DNA of 41,240 nucleotides from CBCXVS01 sp965178525. Lineage in GTDB: Bacteria > Tectomicrobia > Entotheonellia > Entotheonellales > Entotheonellaceae. The notes under the pieces were generated by a model. The model was not told where the DNA came from and did no database searches. It saw only the letters and a program-made list of their open reading frames with translations. The stretch covers positions 1 through 41,240 of the forward strand of contig CBCXVS010000022.1 of assembly GCA_965178525.1 (NCBI GenBank). Reading direction: 5' to 3'. The stretch's first letter is position 1. Each line of letters starts with the position of its first letter. A program made the position numbers and the translations under genes. Below are positions 33,744 through 41,240 of this stretch, piece by piece.

Positions 33744-36233
33744 TCAGGCAATCGGCGTAACTGCTTCATCAAGAAAGGAGTTGGCTTGACTTAATGCCAT
33801 TCCAGTAAAGCGGCGCAATTGCGCATCGACTCGGCCATTGACCGATTCCGGGGCATAGCCACGCTCGGGCTGCCATGCCCCGGCGGGCACGCCGGTGAGG
33901 ATGGATACGCCCTCGTCAATATGGGTCATGGCATAGAGATGAAACCGGCCAGCGGCGATAGCCTCGATGACATCCTGCCGCAGCATCAAATCGGCGACAT
34001 TTTGCGCCGGTATCATCGCCCCTTGCGTCCCGCTCAAGCCTTGCCGCCGGCAGACGTCAAAAAAGCCCTCGATCTTTTCATTCACGCCACTGACCGGTTG
34101 GATTTCACCCTTTTGGTTCACCGAGCCGGTTATGGCAATCCCTTGCGCCACCGGTAAACTGGCCAAGCTCGACAACACCGCCACCATCTCCGCAGCCGAG
34201 GCGCTATCCCCCGCAATGCCCTCGTAGGATTGCTCCACACACAGGCTGGCGCTGAGCACGAGCGGTTTGTCGTACGCATAGGCGTGCCGAAGGTAACCCG
34301 TGAGAATAAGCACACCTTTATGATGGGTGGCATCGCTCATGTCCGCCTCGCGCTCGATATTGACCACCCCAGCGTCGCCCATCGTGGTCGATGCGGTGAT
34401 GCGCACAGGGCAGCCAAATCCATAGTCCGTAGCGGTTTCATACACCACGAGGCCGTTCACCTGCCCGGCGACAGCTCCATGCGTCGTGATCAACAGAATC
34501 CCTTCGTCAATCAGCTCGTGAAATTCTTCCTCAGCCATATTCACACGGGCCACGCGCTCCCGTAACGCCTGCTCGACCGCCTCACGCGTCACGAGCGCAC
34601 AGCCGGCTTTCCCGGCCCAATAATGCGCTTCGCGCAGGACATCGGCAATCACCTCCAGGCGCGCGCTAAGCTTGTTTTGCCGGCCTGACAGGCGCACGCC
34701 ATACTCCACGATAGCAGCCACCGCGGAACGATCACAAGGGCGGAGTTGTTCCTCGTGACCGATACGCCGCAGAAAATCGGCATATTGCGCAATCGAATCT
34801 GCATGCCGGGGAATGGTCGGCGAAAAATCCGCCTTGACCTTGAAAAGCCGGGTAAAATTCTCATCCTCTCGCGCCAGGGTGTCGTACAGGTCCTCGTCGC
34901 CGATCATCATCACCTTCACCTGACACGGCACCGGATCCGGCTTCAACCCCGTGCCTGGCATCGCGCCCGGATGATCATGCGGCTGGAACTCGCTCTGGCC
35001 ATAGCGCAGGGCGCGTTTCAAAACGGGCCAAACGATCGGATCGGCCAGCGTATCGAGGGCGTTGATAATCAGATACCCGCCATTGGCACGATGCAGCGAG
35101 CCAGCCCGAATCCCGGTAAAATCACTGCGCCAGATACCCCCGTATTCCATCATCGGCTCGATGCTGCCCAACAGGTTTTTATGCGTCGGAGTGGTCTCCA
35201 AGATGATCGGGGCACCGGCGGTCTCGGCATTATCGACGACAATATTGACCTGATACTCGTGAAAGAGGTCGTCGTCATAGCCTAGAGGCGCTGGGTAGCC
35301 CGGCGGCGCCGAGTAAGCTCCGGGATGCCCCTCTTTCTCGGCTGGCGGTGGCATGTGGAAGCGCCCGCTATCCTCGATGAGCGCATCGCTCACCTCCCGG
35401 AAATAGTCGTGCACGGCACGATTCGTAAACAACGCCGCGGTCGCCCGCACCCGCTGCTCGATGCGCGGCCGCACATGGGCCCGTTCGAGGGTACGGATCT
35501 CCTCTTCCGCATCATGACGTAAGCATCGTATCTCGGCAAAGACATCCGTGCATTCCGCCAGCAGGGCCGCATGCCGGGCGCGGATGCGCCGATACGGCTC
35601 AACCCCGAACGTACCTGACCCCAGGTGGCTTTCGAGATTCGCAAGCGGCGTCAGTTGGTCATCGATGATAGGCGCCAATTCCGGCTCTGGCCCCGGGTCG
35701 GCATGGTGCCAGAGCAGACCGAAATCGGGTGCGAGCCGGTCTTCGAGCTGCCGGATGAGCCACTCCTCGCGCCGCTGTGCTTCCTGCAGACGCGCTTTGG
35801 CGCGCTGCAGGAAACCGTCGCTGGCGAGTGCCCGTGGGATATCACGCTTGAGATCCGACAACACACTCTCCATCGCCTGCTTCAAGGCCCGCCCCTGCCC
35901 CGCAGCTAACGTCAGTAAGCGCGGCTGTTCGGGATGCTGAAAACGGAAGACATAGCACAAGTCCGGCGGCGGCTCGCCACTGCTGCGATGGGCCTCCAAC
36001 ACCCGTTGCACCGTGGTTAAGCGCCCGGTCCCCGTCAGACCACAGACGTAAATGTTGTAGCCGGCCTGCCCCATCTCCACCCCCAAGGTCAGGGCGCGCT
36101 GTGCCCGCTCTTGCCCCAAAATGCCTTGCAACGGCGTCAATTCGTCCGTCGTCTCGAAGGGCAGGCAGTCCGGGTCACATCGCCAGCGGAGTTTCTCCAG
36201 TGGAATTTCAGGAAAGGACAGGGCCTCCGGCAT
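33744..36233 (-). CDS. Lon-like S16 protease with AAA domain (AAA_32 type)
   Basis: 829 aa ATP-dependent protease of the LonB-like bacterial group. The N-terminal ATPase region has a P-loop variant GLTGTGRLTT (about residues 64-73) and 'HRANGGYLIINALDTL' as the Walker B-like/sensor region. The middle is helical insert. The C-terminal S16 protease domain has the catalytic dyad Ser677 (GDSAS) and Lys720 (NEKIEGFF), with 'GCPVRITASTTMG' and 'SDATHHKGVLILTGYL' before it. It degrades unfolded or regulatory proteins in the cytoplasm. AGGAG is 5 bases upstream of the ATG. The family usually occurs as a single-gene transcription unit, as here. Confidence 0.9.
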   Translation of the reverse strand: MPEALSFPEIPLEKLRWRCDPDCLPFETTDELTPLQGILGQERAQRALTLGVEMGQAGYNIYVCGLTGTGRLTTVQRVLEAHRSSGEPPPDLCYVFRFQHPEQPRLLTLAAGQGRALKQAMESVLSDLKRDIPRALASDGFLQRAKARLQEAQRREEWLIRQLEDRLAPDFGLLWHHADPGPEPELAPIIDDQLTPLANLESHLGSGTFGVEPYRRIRARHAALLAECTDVFAEIRCLRHDAEEEIRTLERAHVRPRIEQRVRATAALFTNRAVHDYFREVSDALIEDSGRFHMPPPAEKEGHPGAYSAPPGYPAPLGYDDDLFHEYQVNIVVDNAETAGAPIILETTPTHKNLLGSIEPMMEYGGIWRSDFTGIRAGSLHRANGGYLIINALDTLADPIVWPVLKRALRYGQSEFQPHDHPGAMPGTGLKPDPVPCQVKVMMIGDEDLYDTLAREDENFTRLFKVKADFSPTIPRHADSIAQYADFLRRIGHEEQLRPCDRSAVAAIVEYGVRLSGRQNKLSARLEVIADVLREAHYWAGKAGCALVTREAVEQALRERVARVNMAEEEFHELIDEGILLITTHGAVAGQVNGLVVYETATDYGFGCPVRITASTTMGDAGVVNIEREADMSDATHHKGVLILTGYLRHAYAYDKPLVLSASLCVEQSYEGIAGDSASAAEMVAVLSSLASLPVAQGIAITGSVNQKGEIQPVSGVNEKIEGFFDVCRRQGLSGTQGAMIPAQNVADLMLRQDVIEAIAAGRFHLYAMTHIDEGVSILTGVPAGAWQPERGYAPESVNGRVDAQLRRFTGMALSQANSFLDEAVTPIA

Positions 36234-36299
36234 GCCAACTCCTTTAAGTACCTGGGCATGTTTACCTTGAGATATGTCTCCAGCGGAAAGATATAAGTT

Positions 36300-36509
36300 T
36301 TACAGACAGACTGATTTCATATCGTCTGACGTATCCTTTGGATCGGGCGGATCAGGCAACACACTGGCGCCGATACGTTCCAGGCAATGATCGGCCGTCC
36401 AAGGTTGCATCAAATCGTAGGCGGCAGCACGAGGCGCAAACCGTTCGCACGCCAGCTCGCCGGCGCGGGCCACCAAATCACGTTGACGTGCCGTCAGGTG
36501 CAAGGGCAT
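36300..36509 (-). pseudogene. Acyl-CoA dehydrogenase N-terminal remnant
   Basis: 69 codons. The first about 30 residues ('LTARQRDLVARAGELACERFAPRAAAYD') match the start of acyl-CoA dehydrogenases (helix A region, L-T-x-R-Q-x-x-L...A-x-x-x-A-x-x-R-F-A-P-x-A-x-x-x-D). The rest does not, and nothing of the FAD-binding core follows. There is no Shine-Dalgarno, and its start abuts an AGCTTTC heptamer repeat. Most likely a scrap left by deletion. Confidence 0.55.
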
Positions 36510-36516
36510 GGAAAAA

Positions 36517-36560
36517 AGCTTTCAGCTTTCAGCTCTCAAGATAGCTAAGAGCTAAGAGCG
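36517..36560. repeat. Inverted heptamer repeat, AGCTTTC/GCTAAGA units
   Basis: Units AGCTTTC (twice) and AGCTCTC at 36517-36537 face GCTAAGA (twice) and GCG at 36544-36560. They are roughly complementary in register and sit just after the stop of the secreted-protein gene on the minus strand (36566). Same repeat family as at 11272, 13547 and 18897. Confidence 0.75.
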
Positions 36561-36565
36561 ACGCC

Positions 36566-37120
36566 TCAAAAATCTCGGGTGATCGAGATCATGCGATCAT
36601 GCAGCACCAATTCCGCTTGTGCCGCATGGGTTTGGCTTCGCACAGGGACTTCCCAGGCAACTTGGCGCGGGACACACACGCCTTCATCGCCTCCAAGACA
36701 CAACACAAACGAGAGATGGACACGCAGTAGCGCCGCGTGACCGGCGTCGGCCACGTGCAGCGGGACGTCGAGCTGCGCTCGCATGGGACGGAACGTGCGT
36801 TGGCGATACGCCTCCGGCACGTAAGCGCCAGCGCCTTGTACGGTAATCGAGAGCATGCCCGGCGCCCGTACATTCACCTTCCACCCCGCAGGTGCATGCA
36901 GGGCGATACGTAGGGCTGTATGCGACGACGCGGGCAAGGTCTGCTCACCGAGTCGGGTGACCTCGACCCAATCATCCGGATCGACCGGCTCCGGGGGTGT
37001 CAGGCCGGAAAGCGCCAACGCTGCATCGGCAGGCTGTCTCGCCTGCACCGCGCCACAACCGAGCCAACCGAGTACGAGAAGCATGAAGCAGATTGCCGCC
37101 GATCGTAGGAAGGGACGCAA
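36566..37120 (-). CDS. Secreted protein with disulphide-type C-terminal domain
   Basis: 184 aa with a clear signal peptide (residues 1-27, cleavage near AVQA/RQ). A C-terminal beta-rich segment 'RVHLSFVLCLGGDEGVCVPRQVAWEVPV' resembles the domain following thioredoxin-like/NHL proteins and the DsbD N-terminal domain (strand, C-x7-C, strand). That suggests a redox or immunoglobulin-like fold in the periplasm. Function is unknown. The start is TTG (37118-37120), chosen because AGGAG lies 5 bases upstream. The cupin gene stops only two bases before it, so the two are translationally coupled. Confidence 0.7.
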   Translation of the reverse strand: MRPFLRSAAICFMLLVLGWLGCGAVQARQPADAALALSGLTPPEPVDPDDWVEVTRLGEQTLPASSHTALRIALHAPAGWKVNVRAPGMLSITVQGAGAYVPEAYRQRTFRPMRAQLDVPLHVADAGHAALLRVHLSFVLCLGGDEGVCVPRQVAWEVPVRSQTHAAQAELVLHDRMISITRDF

Positions 37121-37122
37121 AA

Positions 37123-37482
37123 TTACTCCTCGTGGACATGTACGATGCGCTCTGAGGACGCATGTACGCCGTAGGTCATCAGCGGCTCATTGCCTGTGGC
37201 GCGAAACCAGTGGCGTTGATGCGCCGAGAGGACGAGCGTCATGCCGGGCTCAAGTGTGACGAGGTCATCCTGGCCGTCAATCCAGGCTTCCCCGGTTCCG
37301 CTCATAATCAGCAGAATTTCCATATAAGGATGCGAGTGGGTTGGCGTGGCATAGCCTGGAGGAGACGTTTGAATGCCGATGCGAACCGGCGTGGAACCCG
37401 CATCATCGCCTACGAGCGTCTGATACGTGGCCCCTCCGGAAAAGGGCTGCGGCGAGACATCTTGGTGATACACAATAGCCAT
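37123..37482 (-). CDS. Small single-domain cupin
   Basis: 119 aa cupin. The first metal-binding motif is visible as 'PTHSHPYMEILLIMSGTGEAW' (H-x-H...E...G; written here in two halves, HSHPYMEIL and MSGTGEAW), and the second as 'SAHQRHWFRATG'. Such small cupins bind a metal and act as isomerases, dioxygenases or ligand sensors. The substrate is unclear. The ATG at 37482 is preferred because GGAGGAG is 5 bases upstream; a GTG two codons earlier is possible. Divergent from the agmatine operon, forming a two-gene unit with the secreted protein downstream. Confidence 0.82.
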   Translation of the reverse strand: MAIVYHQDVSPQPFSGGATYQTLVGDDAGSTPVRIGIQTSPPGYATPTHSHPYMEILLIMSGTGEAWIDGQDDLVTLEPGMTLVLSAHQRHWFRATGNEPLMTYGVHASSERIVHVHEE

Positions 37483-37610
37483 CGTCACTCCTCCACGGTT
37501 GGCGCGCTATGCAACGGACAATGGGCAAGTGGTCGCATTGTACCAAAGGCGTATGGAGCAGAGCAACTCCAAGACGCTAGCGCACCTGGCATCACCCTTT
37601 GGTCGCCTGG

Positions 37611-37616
37611 TATAAT
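37611..37616 (+). promoter_or_regulatory. Candidate -10 box of the agmatine operon
   Basis: Exact TATAAT 64 bases ahead of the proposed amidase start. The best -35 match (CTGGCA at 37586-37591) is weak and spaced 19 bases, so the promoter assignment is tentative. Confidence 0.35.
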
Positions 37617-37674
37617 CCGGTCATTCAGTCTATGCATATCTGCCAAAAGACTCTGGAGTGAAGGAGATGTTCCC

Positions 37675-38565
37675 ATCGCCACCACGCACCCATCCGGCAC
37701 CGTCACCCTCGGCTTGCTGCAGATGAAAGCCAGCCCGGATTCCGCGGTCAATCTGCAACGCACCATCACGCGTATCCGCGAGGCCGCCGCCCAGGGAGCC
37801 CAGATCATCTGTCTGCAGGAACTCTTTGCCTCGCGCTACTTTTGTCAAAGTGAAGACATGGCCCATTTCCAGTTGGCCGAGCCCATTCCCGGCCCTACCA
37901 CCTCAACGTTGGGCCAGCTCGCGGCGGCATTGCAGATCGTGCTCATTGTGCCCCTGTTCGAGCAACGCACGGCAGGGCTGTATCATAACAGCGCTGTGGT
38001 CTTCGATGCCGATGGCGCGCAGCTCGGGACGTATCGCAAGATGCACATCCCCGATGACCCCGGCTATTACGAAAAATTTTATTTCACGCCCGGAGACCTG
38101 GGCTTTCGGCGTTTCCAGACGCGCTATGGCGCCATCGGCGTCCTGATTTGCTGGGATCAATGGTTTCCTGAAGCCGCCCGTCTGACAGCACTCTGCGGCG
38201 CGCAGATGCTCTTTTATCCGACGGCCATCGGCTGGCATGATGACGAGCCACCCGACGTGGCGCGGGCGCAACATGACGCGTGGGAAATGGTGCAACGGAG
38301 CCACGCCATTACCAACGGCGTGTATGTTGCCGCCGTCAATCGGGTGGGGCGTGAAGGCGACGTCACGTTCTGGGGCGCGTCATTCGTTGCCGAACCCTCC
38401 GGCCAATTGGTCGCCCGGGCGCCTCACGACGAGGAAACGACGCTGCTCGCCACCTGCGACCTGCATGCCATTGCGACGATGCGCCAGAACTGGCCGTTTT
38501 TACGCGACCGGCGCATCGATGTCTACGACGCGCTCACCGCCAGGTTTCTCGACCATGTCTCCTAA
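37675..38565 (+). CDS. aguB: N-carbamoylputrescine amidase
   Basis: 296 aa nitrilase-superfamily enzyme converting N-carbamoylputrescine to putrescine, CO2 and ammonia. The catalytic triad is E49 (LQELF), K122 (YRKMHIPDD) and C159 (LICWDQWFPEAAR). The blocks 'FASRYFCQ', 'GYYEKFYFTPGD' and 'TAIGWHDDEP' fit this branch. No ATG, GTG or TTG stands in frame near the expected start. AAGGAG (37661-37666) is followed 8 bases later by ATC (37675), exactly where homologues begin, so an ATC start or a mutated or miscalled ATG is proposed. The ATG at 37667 is out of frame and too close to the Shine-Dalgarno. The stop overlaps the deiminase gene by 11 bases. Confidence 0.88.
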   Translation: MATTHPSGTVTLGLLQMKASPDSAVNLQRTITRIREAAAQGAQIICLQELFASRYFCQSEDMAHFQLAEPIPGPTTSTLGQLAAALQIVLIVPLFEQRTAGLYHNSAVVFDADGAQLGTYRKMHIPDDPGYYEKFYFTPGDLGFRRFQTRYGAIGVLICWDQWFPEAARLTALCGAQMLFYPTAIGWHDDEPPDVARAQHDAWEMVQRSHAITNGVYVAAVNRVGREGDVTFWGASFVAEPSGQLVARAPHDEETTLLATCDLHAIATMRQNWPFLRDRRIDVYDALTARFLDHVS

Positions 38566-39634
38566 GACCCCAGCCGCGCTTGGCTATCGCATGCCGGCGG
38601 AATGGGAACGGCACGCGGCGACCTGGCTCGCCTGGCCGCACAACCGCGAGACCTGGCCCGAGCACCTGTCACAAGTGCAGGCGATTTATGTCCAGCTCAT
38701 GGCCGCGCTGCAAGAGCAGGAAAAGGTGCATTTGCTTGTGAACGATGCGGCGACGGCCAACCAGGTGCAGCAGATACTGGCAGCCCACAACGTCCCGCAA
38801 CAGAACCTGACGATGCATCAATACCCCACGGTCGATGCCTGGCTACGCGACAGCGGTCCGATCTTCGTGCGCGCCGACGCCAGCACGGATCAGCCCCTGG
38901 CGTTGGTCGATTGGCGTTTCACGGCCTGGGGCGGCAAATACCCGGAAATGCTAGCGGATGATGCCCTGCCGCAGCACCTCGCGTCGCTGCTGCAGTTGCC
39001 GCGCTACCAACCGGGCATCGCGCTCGAAGGCGGCACCATCGACGTCAACGGCCGTGGTAGCGGCCTCACGACGGAACAGTGCCTGTTGCATCCCAACCGC
39101 AATCCGCACCTGTCACGCGCGGATATCGAGCGCTATCTGTACGATTATCTCGGTGTGCGTCATACGATCTGGCTCGGCCAGGGCATTGCGGGGGACGACA
39201 CGGATGGGCATGTCGATGACATCGCCCGCTTCGTTGACCCGAGCACGGTGGTCTGTGCGCTGACGGACGATCCGCGCGACGAGAATTATGCGGTGCTCCA
39301 GGACAACTACCGGCGGTTGCAAGCCGCGACAGACCAAGATGGGCGCCCCTTACGGATCATCCCTGTGCCCATGCCCGGGCCTGTTGGTTCGGCGGCCGAG
39401 CCGTTGCCGGCCAGTTATGCGAATTTTTACATTGGCAACGGCGTCGTCCTGGTGCCCACCTACGACCATCCGCACGACCAGATGGCCTTGCGAGCGCTAC
39501 AAGACGTCTTTCCTGCCCGCCGTGTCATCGGCATTGCTTGTGAGCCTCTGGTATGGGGGTTGGGCGCGATCCACTGTATGACGCAGCAACAGCCGACTTC
39601 TTTCTACAACAGCTTTGACAGGGAATCTGTCTGA
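38555..39634 (+). CDS. aguA: Agmatine deiminase
   Basis: 359 aa guanidino-group hydrolase of the pentein fold (agmatine to N-carbamoylputrescine plus ammonia), the step preceding the upstream amidase. Conserved blocks are 'MPAEWERHAATWLAWP' at the N-terminus, 'WLRDSGPIFV', 'ALEGGTIDVNG', 'GDDTDGHVDDIARF' with the catalytic His/Asp, and the terminal nucleophile C341 in 'GAIHCMTQQQP'. The ATG at 38555 overlaps the amidase stop; the open frame further upstream is a shadow of that gene. Together the two genes make putrescine from arginine-derived agmatine. No arginine decarboxylase is seen in the window. Confidence 0.93.
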   Translation: MSPKTPAALGYRMPAEWERHAATWLAWPHNRETWPEHLSQVQAIYVQLMAALQEQEKVHLLVNDAATANQVQQILAAHNVPQQNLTMHQYPTVDAWLRDSGPIFVRADASTDQPLALVDWRFTAWGGKYPEMLADDALPQHLASLLQLPRYQPGIALEGGTIDVNGRGSGLTTEQCLLHPNRNPHLSRADIERYLYDYLGVRHTIWLGQGIAGDDTDGHVDDIARFVDPSTVVCALTDDPRDENYAVLQDNYRRLQAATDQDGRPLRIIPVPMPGPVGSAAEPLPASYANFYIGNGVVLVPTYDHPHDQMALRALQDVFPARRVIGIACEPLVWGLGAIHCMTQQQPTSFYNSFDRESV

Positions 39635-39647
39635 TTCCTGCCGAGAA

Positions 39648-39672
39648 ATTTTTCCTTATGGACGGAAAAAAT
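39648..39672. terminator. Hairpin terminator between convergent genes
   Basis: TTTTTCC (39649-39655) pairs with GGAAAAA (39664-39670) across an 8-base loop, 14 bases after the agmatine deiminase stop and 30 bases from the end of the convergent propeller gene. T-rich and A-rich arms would give a U-run on either strand, so it can serve both genes. Confidence 0.45.
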
Positions 39673-39699
39673 CGGTCTCGCCGTCTCAGGTATCACAGA

Positions 39700-40725
39700 T
39701 TACTTCCGCGGGAAAATCAGTACGCCAGAGATGGTGTCAGCCACCGCAATGTGTGCCGCCCCAGCGGCCACACCGGTCGGCATGCTACCGGCTGGCAGGT
39801 CGATGCGGTCGACGACTTGAGGGGTCCAGATATCGCTCACATCGACAATGGCCAGGGTGGGTGTCGGGCTGCTTCCCACGACATACAACGCGTCATCTCG
39901 CGCATCCACATTCACGGCACTCAAGCTCAGCGGCAACATTTGCAGCAGCTGGGTGGTAGCGGGCGTGGTGATATCCAGAATAGCGACCCCACTGCCATGC
40001 GCCACAAATAGCGTGTCGCCCCACACCGCACTTTCAATTGGAAAATTAGCAGGTCCCTGTACACCGGGCGTAAAACCCGCGCCCGGTATGCCGATTTGGG
40101 TTAATAGCACCGGGGCTTGGGGCGGTGTATTCAACGCTATGACACTGATGCCAAATGGCTGTCCATCCACCGTGCCGGAAAAATCGGTGGAGACATAAGC
40201 AAACCCACCATCCGGATCGAGCAAGATATCCGGCTGCCCGATGCCGAGATCGATGTTCGCCACATCAGTGCCAAGATTGCCGTCGGTGTCGTAGGCCAAA
40301 ACACTCACCTGACCGGTTCCCCCCGAGACGGACACCATTCCCGCCGCCGCCGATACCCCGGCAAAGGGTCCAACGTCCACTTCCACCGGACTCGACAGCA
40401 AGGACGGATGCAACGGGTCGACAAGGGACAAGACCGACAAGACGCCCGGCGACAACCCGTCTAGCACAAACAAAAATCCGTCGGCAAATGCCACGTCATC
40501 CACACTCCTGCTGCCGGCAGGGGACGCGATCTGATTCACCAACGTTGTCGTTTCCAAATCGTACACCAGCAACCCCGCCATTCCCCCCGTGGCATAGGCG
40601 AGGTCACCCACGACCACCACATTGTTGCTTCCGATACCAGATTGGCTTGCTGCCCAAGTCGGCGTCATCACGACCCAAAGAACCACGCCCACGACACCCG
40701 ACAAAAAACGTTCTTGAGTTCGCAC
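39700..40725 (-). CDS. Secreted beta-propeller (LVIVD-repeat-like) protein
   Basis: 341 aa with an N-terminal signal peptide (hydrophobic to about residue 25, WAAS-like cleavage). The mature part is built of about seven repeats of roughly 40-45 residues. Each has a pattern like 'GDLAYATGGMAGLLVYDL', 'DTLFVAHGSGVAILDITTP' or 'DALYVVGSSPTPTLAIVDVSD', that is strand, turn, strand ending in L-x-I-x-D, as in LVIVD/NHL-type propellers. Role unknown, probably extracytoplasmic binding. The start is GTG (40723-40725), with AAGGAG 6 bases upstream. Confidence 0.78.
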   Translation of the reverse strand: MRTQERFLSGVVGVVLWVVMTPTWAASQSGIGSNNVVVVGDLAYATGGMAGLLVYDLETTTLVNQIASPAGSRSVDDVAFADGFLFVLDGLSPGVLSVLSLVDPLHPSLLSSPVEVDVGPFAGVSAAAGMVSVSGGTGQVSVLAYDTDGNLGTDVANIDLGIGQPDILLDPDGGFAYVSTDFSGTVDGQPFGISVIALNTPPQAPVLLTQIGIPGAGFTPGVQGPANFPIESAVWGDTLFVAHGSGVAILDITTPATTQLLQMLPLSLSAVNVDARDDALYVVGSSPTPTLAIVDVSDIWTPQVVDRIDLPAGSMPTGVAAGAAHIAVADTISGVLIFPRK

Positions 40726-40820
40726 AGAACGCTCCTTATGAGGTAAAAACTTCCCGGGATCGTTTCACGTCAGCCTAGCATACGTGCTGCACTTGGCTGC
40801 ATGTCAGCCCCTTCTCTTTA

Positions 40821-41162
40821 TCAGTTAAACAGATGCGTACTCTCCGTTTCGATCACAGGTCCACGAAGTTCATCAGCGGTCATGAGAACCTTGAAGCGGA
40901 CATCGTCCTCCTCATCAGCCTTCACCCTAACGTAATATGTCACGCGCCCGTGTTTTCGTAATCTTTCGAGTGTCCGGAAAGTGATCCAGCGCCGCGACGC
41001 GAGTTGACTCAGCTCCAGAGGCATCATGGCTTGCAATATAGCTTTCAGCCTTTTCGGAGACAACGGCTCTAGAGGAAGATGATATCGAAACAACGCCTTT
41101 TTGATCACGTCTTGCAATAGACCTTGCAATTTACCCTGAGATATTATTCTTAGAGACATCAT
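40821..41162 (-). CDS. Hypothetical small protein
   Basis: 113 aa, not recognised. It has a basic helical N-terminal half ('LQGLLQDVIKKALFRYHL', 'SPKRLKAILQAMM') and a C-terminal half of likely beta strands with acidic turn ('TYYVRVKADEEDDVRFKVLMTADELRG'). No signal peptide or membrane helix. Start ATG 41162 (or the adjacent ATG at 41159) with GAGAAG upstream. It has the look of a true small gene, with good Shine-Dalgarno and even codon use, but no function can be offered. Confidence 0.55.
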   Translation of the reverse strand: MMSLRIISQGKLQGLLQDVIKKALFRYHLPLEPLSPKRLKAILQAMMPLELSQLASRRWITFRTLERLRKHGRVTYYVRVKADEEDDVRFKVLMTADELRGPVIETESTHLFN

Positions 41163-41240
41163 CTTCTCAAGGATGAACGAGCCAAGTGAGGGTTCCCGGG
41201 TGAGGACTGATGAGGGGTGGACGAAGCGGCTCCATCGTGG

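Overview
The window is bacterial chromosome of moderately high GC with short intergenic gaps and strong Shine-Dalgarno sequences (GGAGG type). It has one 44-base scaffold gap (13571-13614). The gene mix includes an F420-type luciferase-like oxidoreductase, an SCP-x thiolase with its DUF35 partner, a CaiB-type CoA transferase, a PheA-TyrA fusion, a Lon-like S16 protease, the agmatine route to putrescine and a type III-B CRISPR module. That suggests an environmental or symbiotic bacterium of the Tectomicrobia/Entotheonella, Rokubacteria or deltaproteobacterial kind. This placement is an inference from gene content and is weak.

Layout. 1-6727: end of a surface-polysaccharide-type cluster (Fe(II)/2OG oxygenase, AsnB-type amidotransferase, Wzx-like flippase broken by an in-frame TAG, SGNH esterase). 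6823-8426: biotin carboxylase (broken by an in-frame TGA) and a small biotin carrier. 8495-10132: ThDP enzyme on the minus strand. 10600-17831: lipoprotein, ABM monooxygenase, thiolase/DUF35 pair, scaffold gap, long Ig-like-repeat lipoprotein, hotdog thioesterase. 17951-22562: LLM oxidoreductase, NadD, a prephenate dehydratase-ACT-prephenate dehydrogenase fusion, cupredoxin, HisN-like phosphatase. 22624-30939: a cmr operon whose first gene encodes a two-helix membrane protein with a C-terminal CARF domain, followed by cmr1, cas10 (damaged), cmr3 (frameshifted), cmr4, cmr5 and cmr6. 31258-33735: a 5'-truncated CoA transferase beside a dead IS4-family element. 33744-37482: Lon-like protease, an acyl-CoA dehydrogenase scrap, a secreted protein and a cupin. 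37675-39634: N-carbamoylputrescine amidase and agmatine deiminase. 39700-41162: beta-propeller protein and an unknown small protein.

The most interesting system is the cmr operon. The CARF protein is the only candidate effector in it and would be expected to respond to cyclic oligoadenylate made by Cas10 by acting at the membrane. The Cas10 here has no HD nuclease domain and has GADD where GGDD is usual. As assembled it has lost an internal segment and the reading frame, and cmr3 also carries a frameshift near its end. No cas1, cas2, cas6 or CRISPR array is present in the window.

Two other themes recur. First, a family of seven-base tandem repeats (units such as CATTCCG, GCTCTCC, AGTGGTG, AGCTTTC) sits in gaps between genes, mostly as inverted pairs able to form long hairpins, and one such locus coincides with the scaffold gap. 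Second, several otherwise well-kept genes carry single disabling lesions: two nonsense codons explainable by transitions, one frameshift, one deletion, one missing ATG start and one dead transposase. This means either ongoing gene decay or consensus errors; reads would decide.
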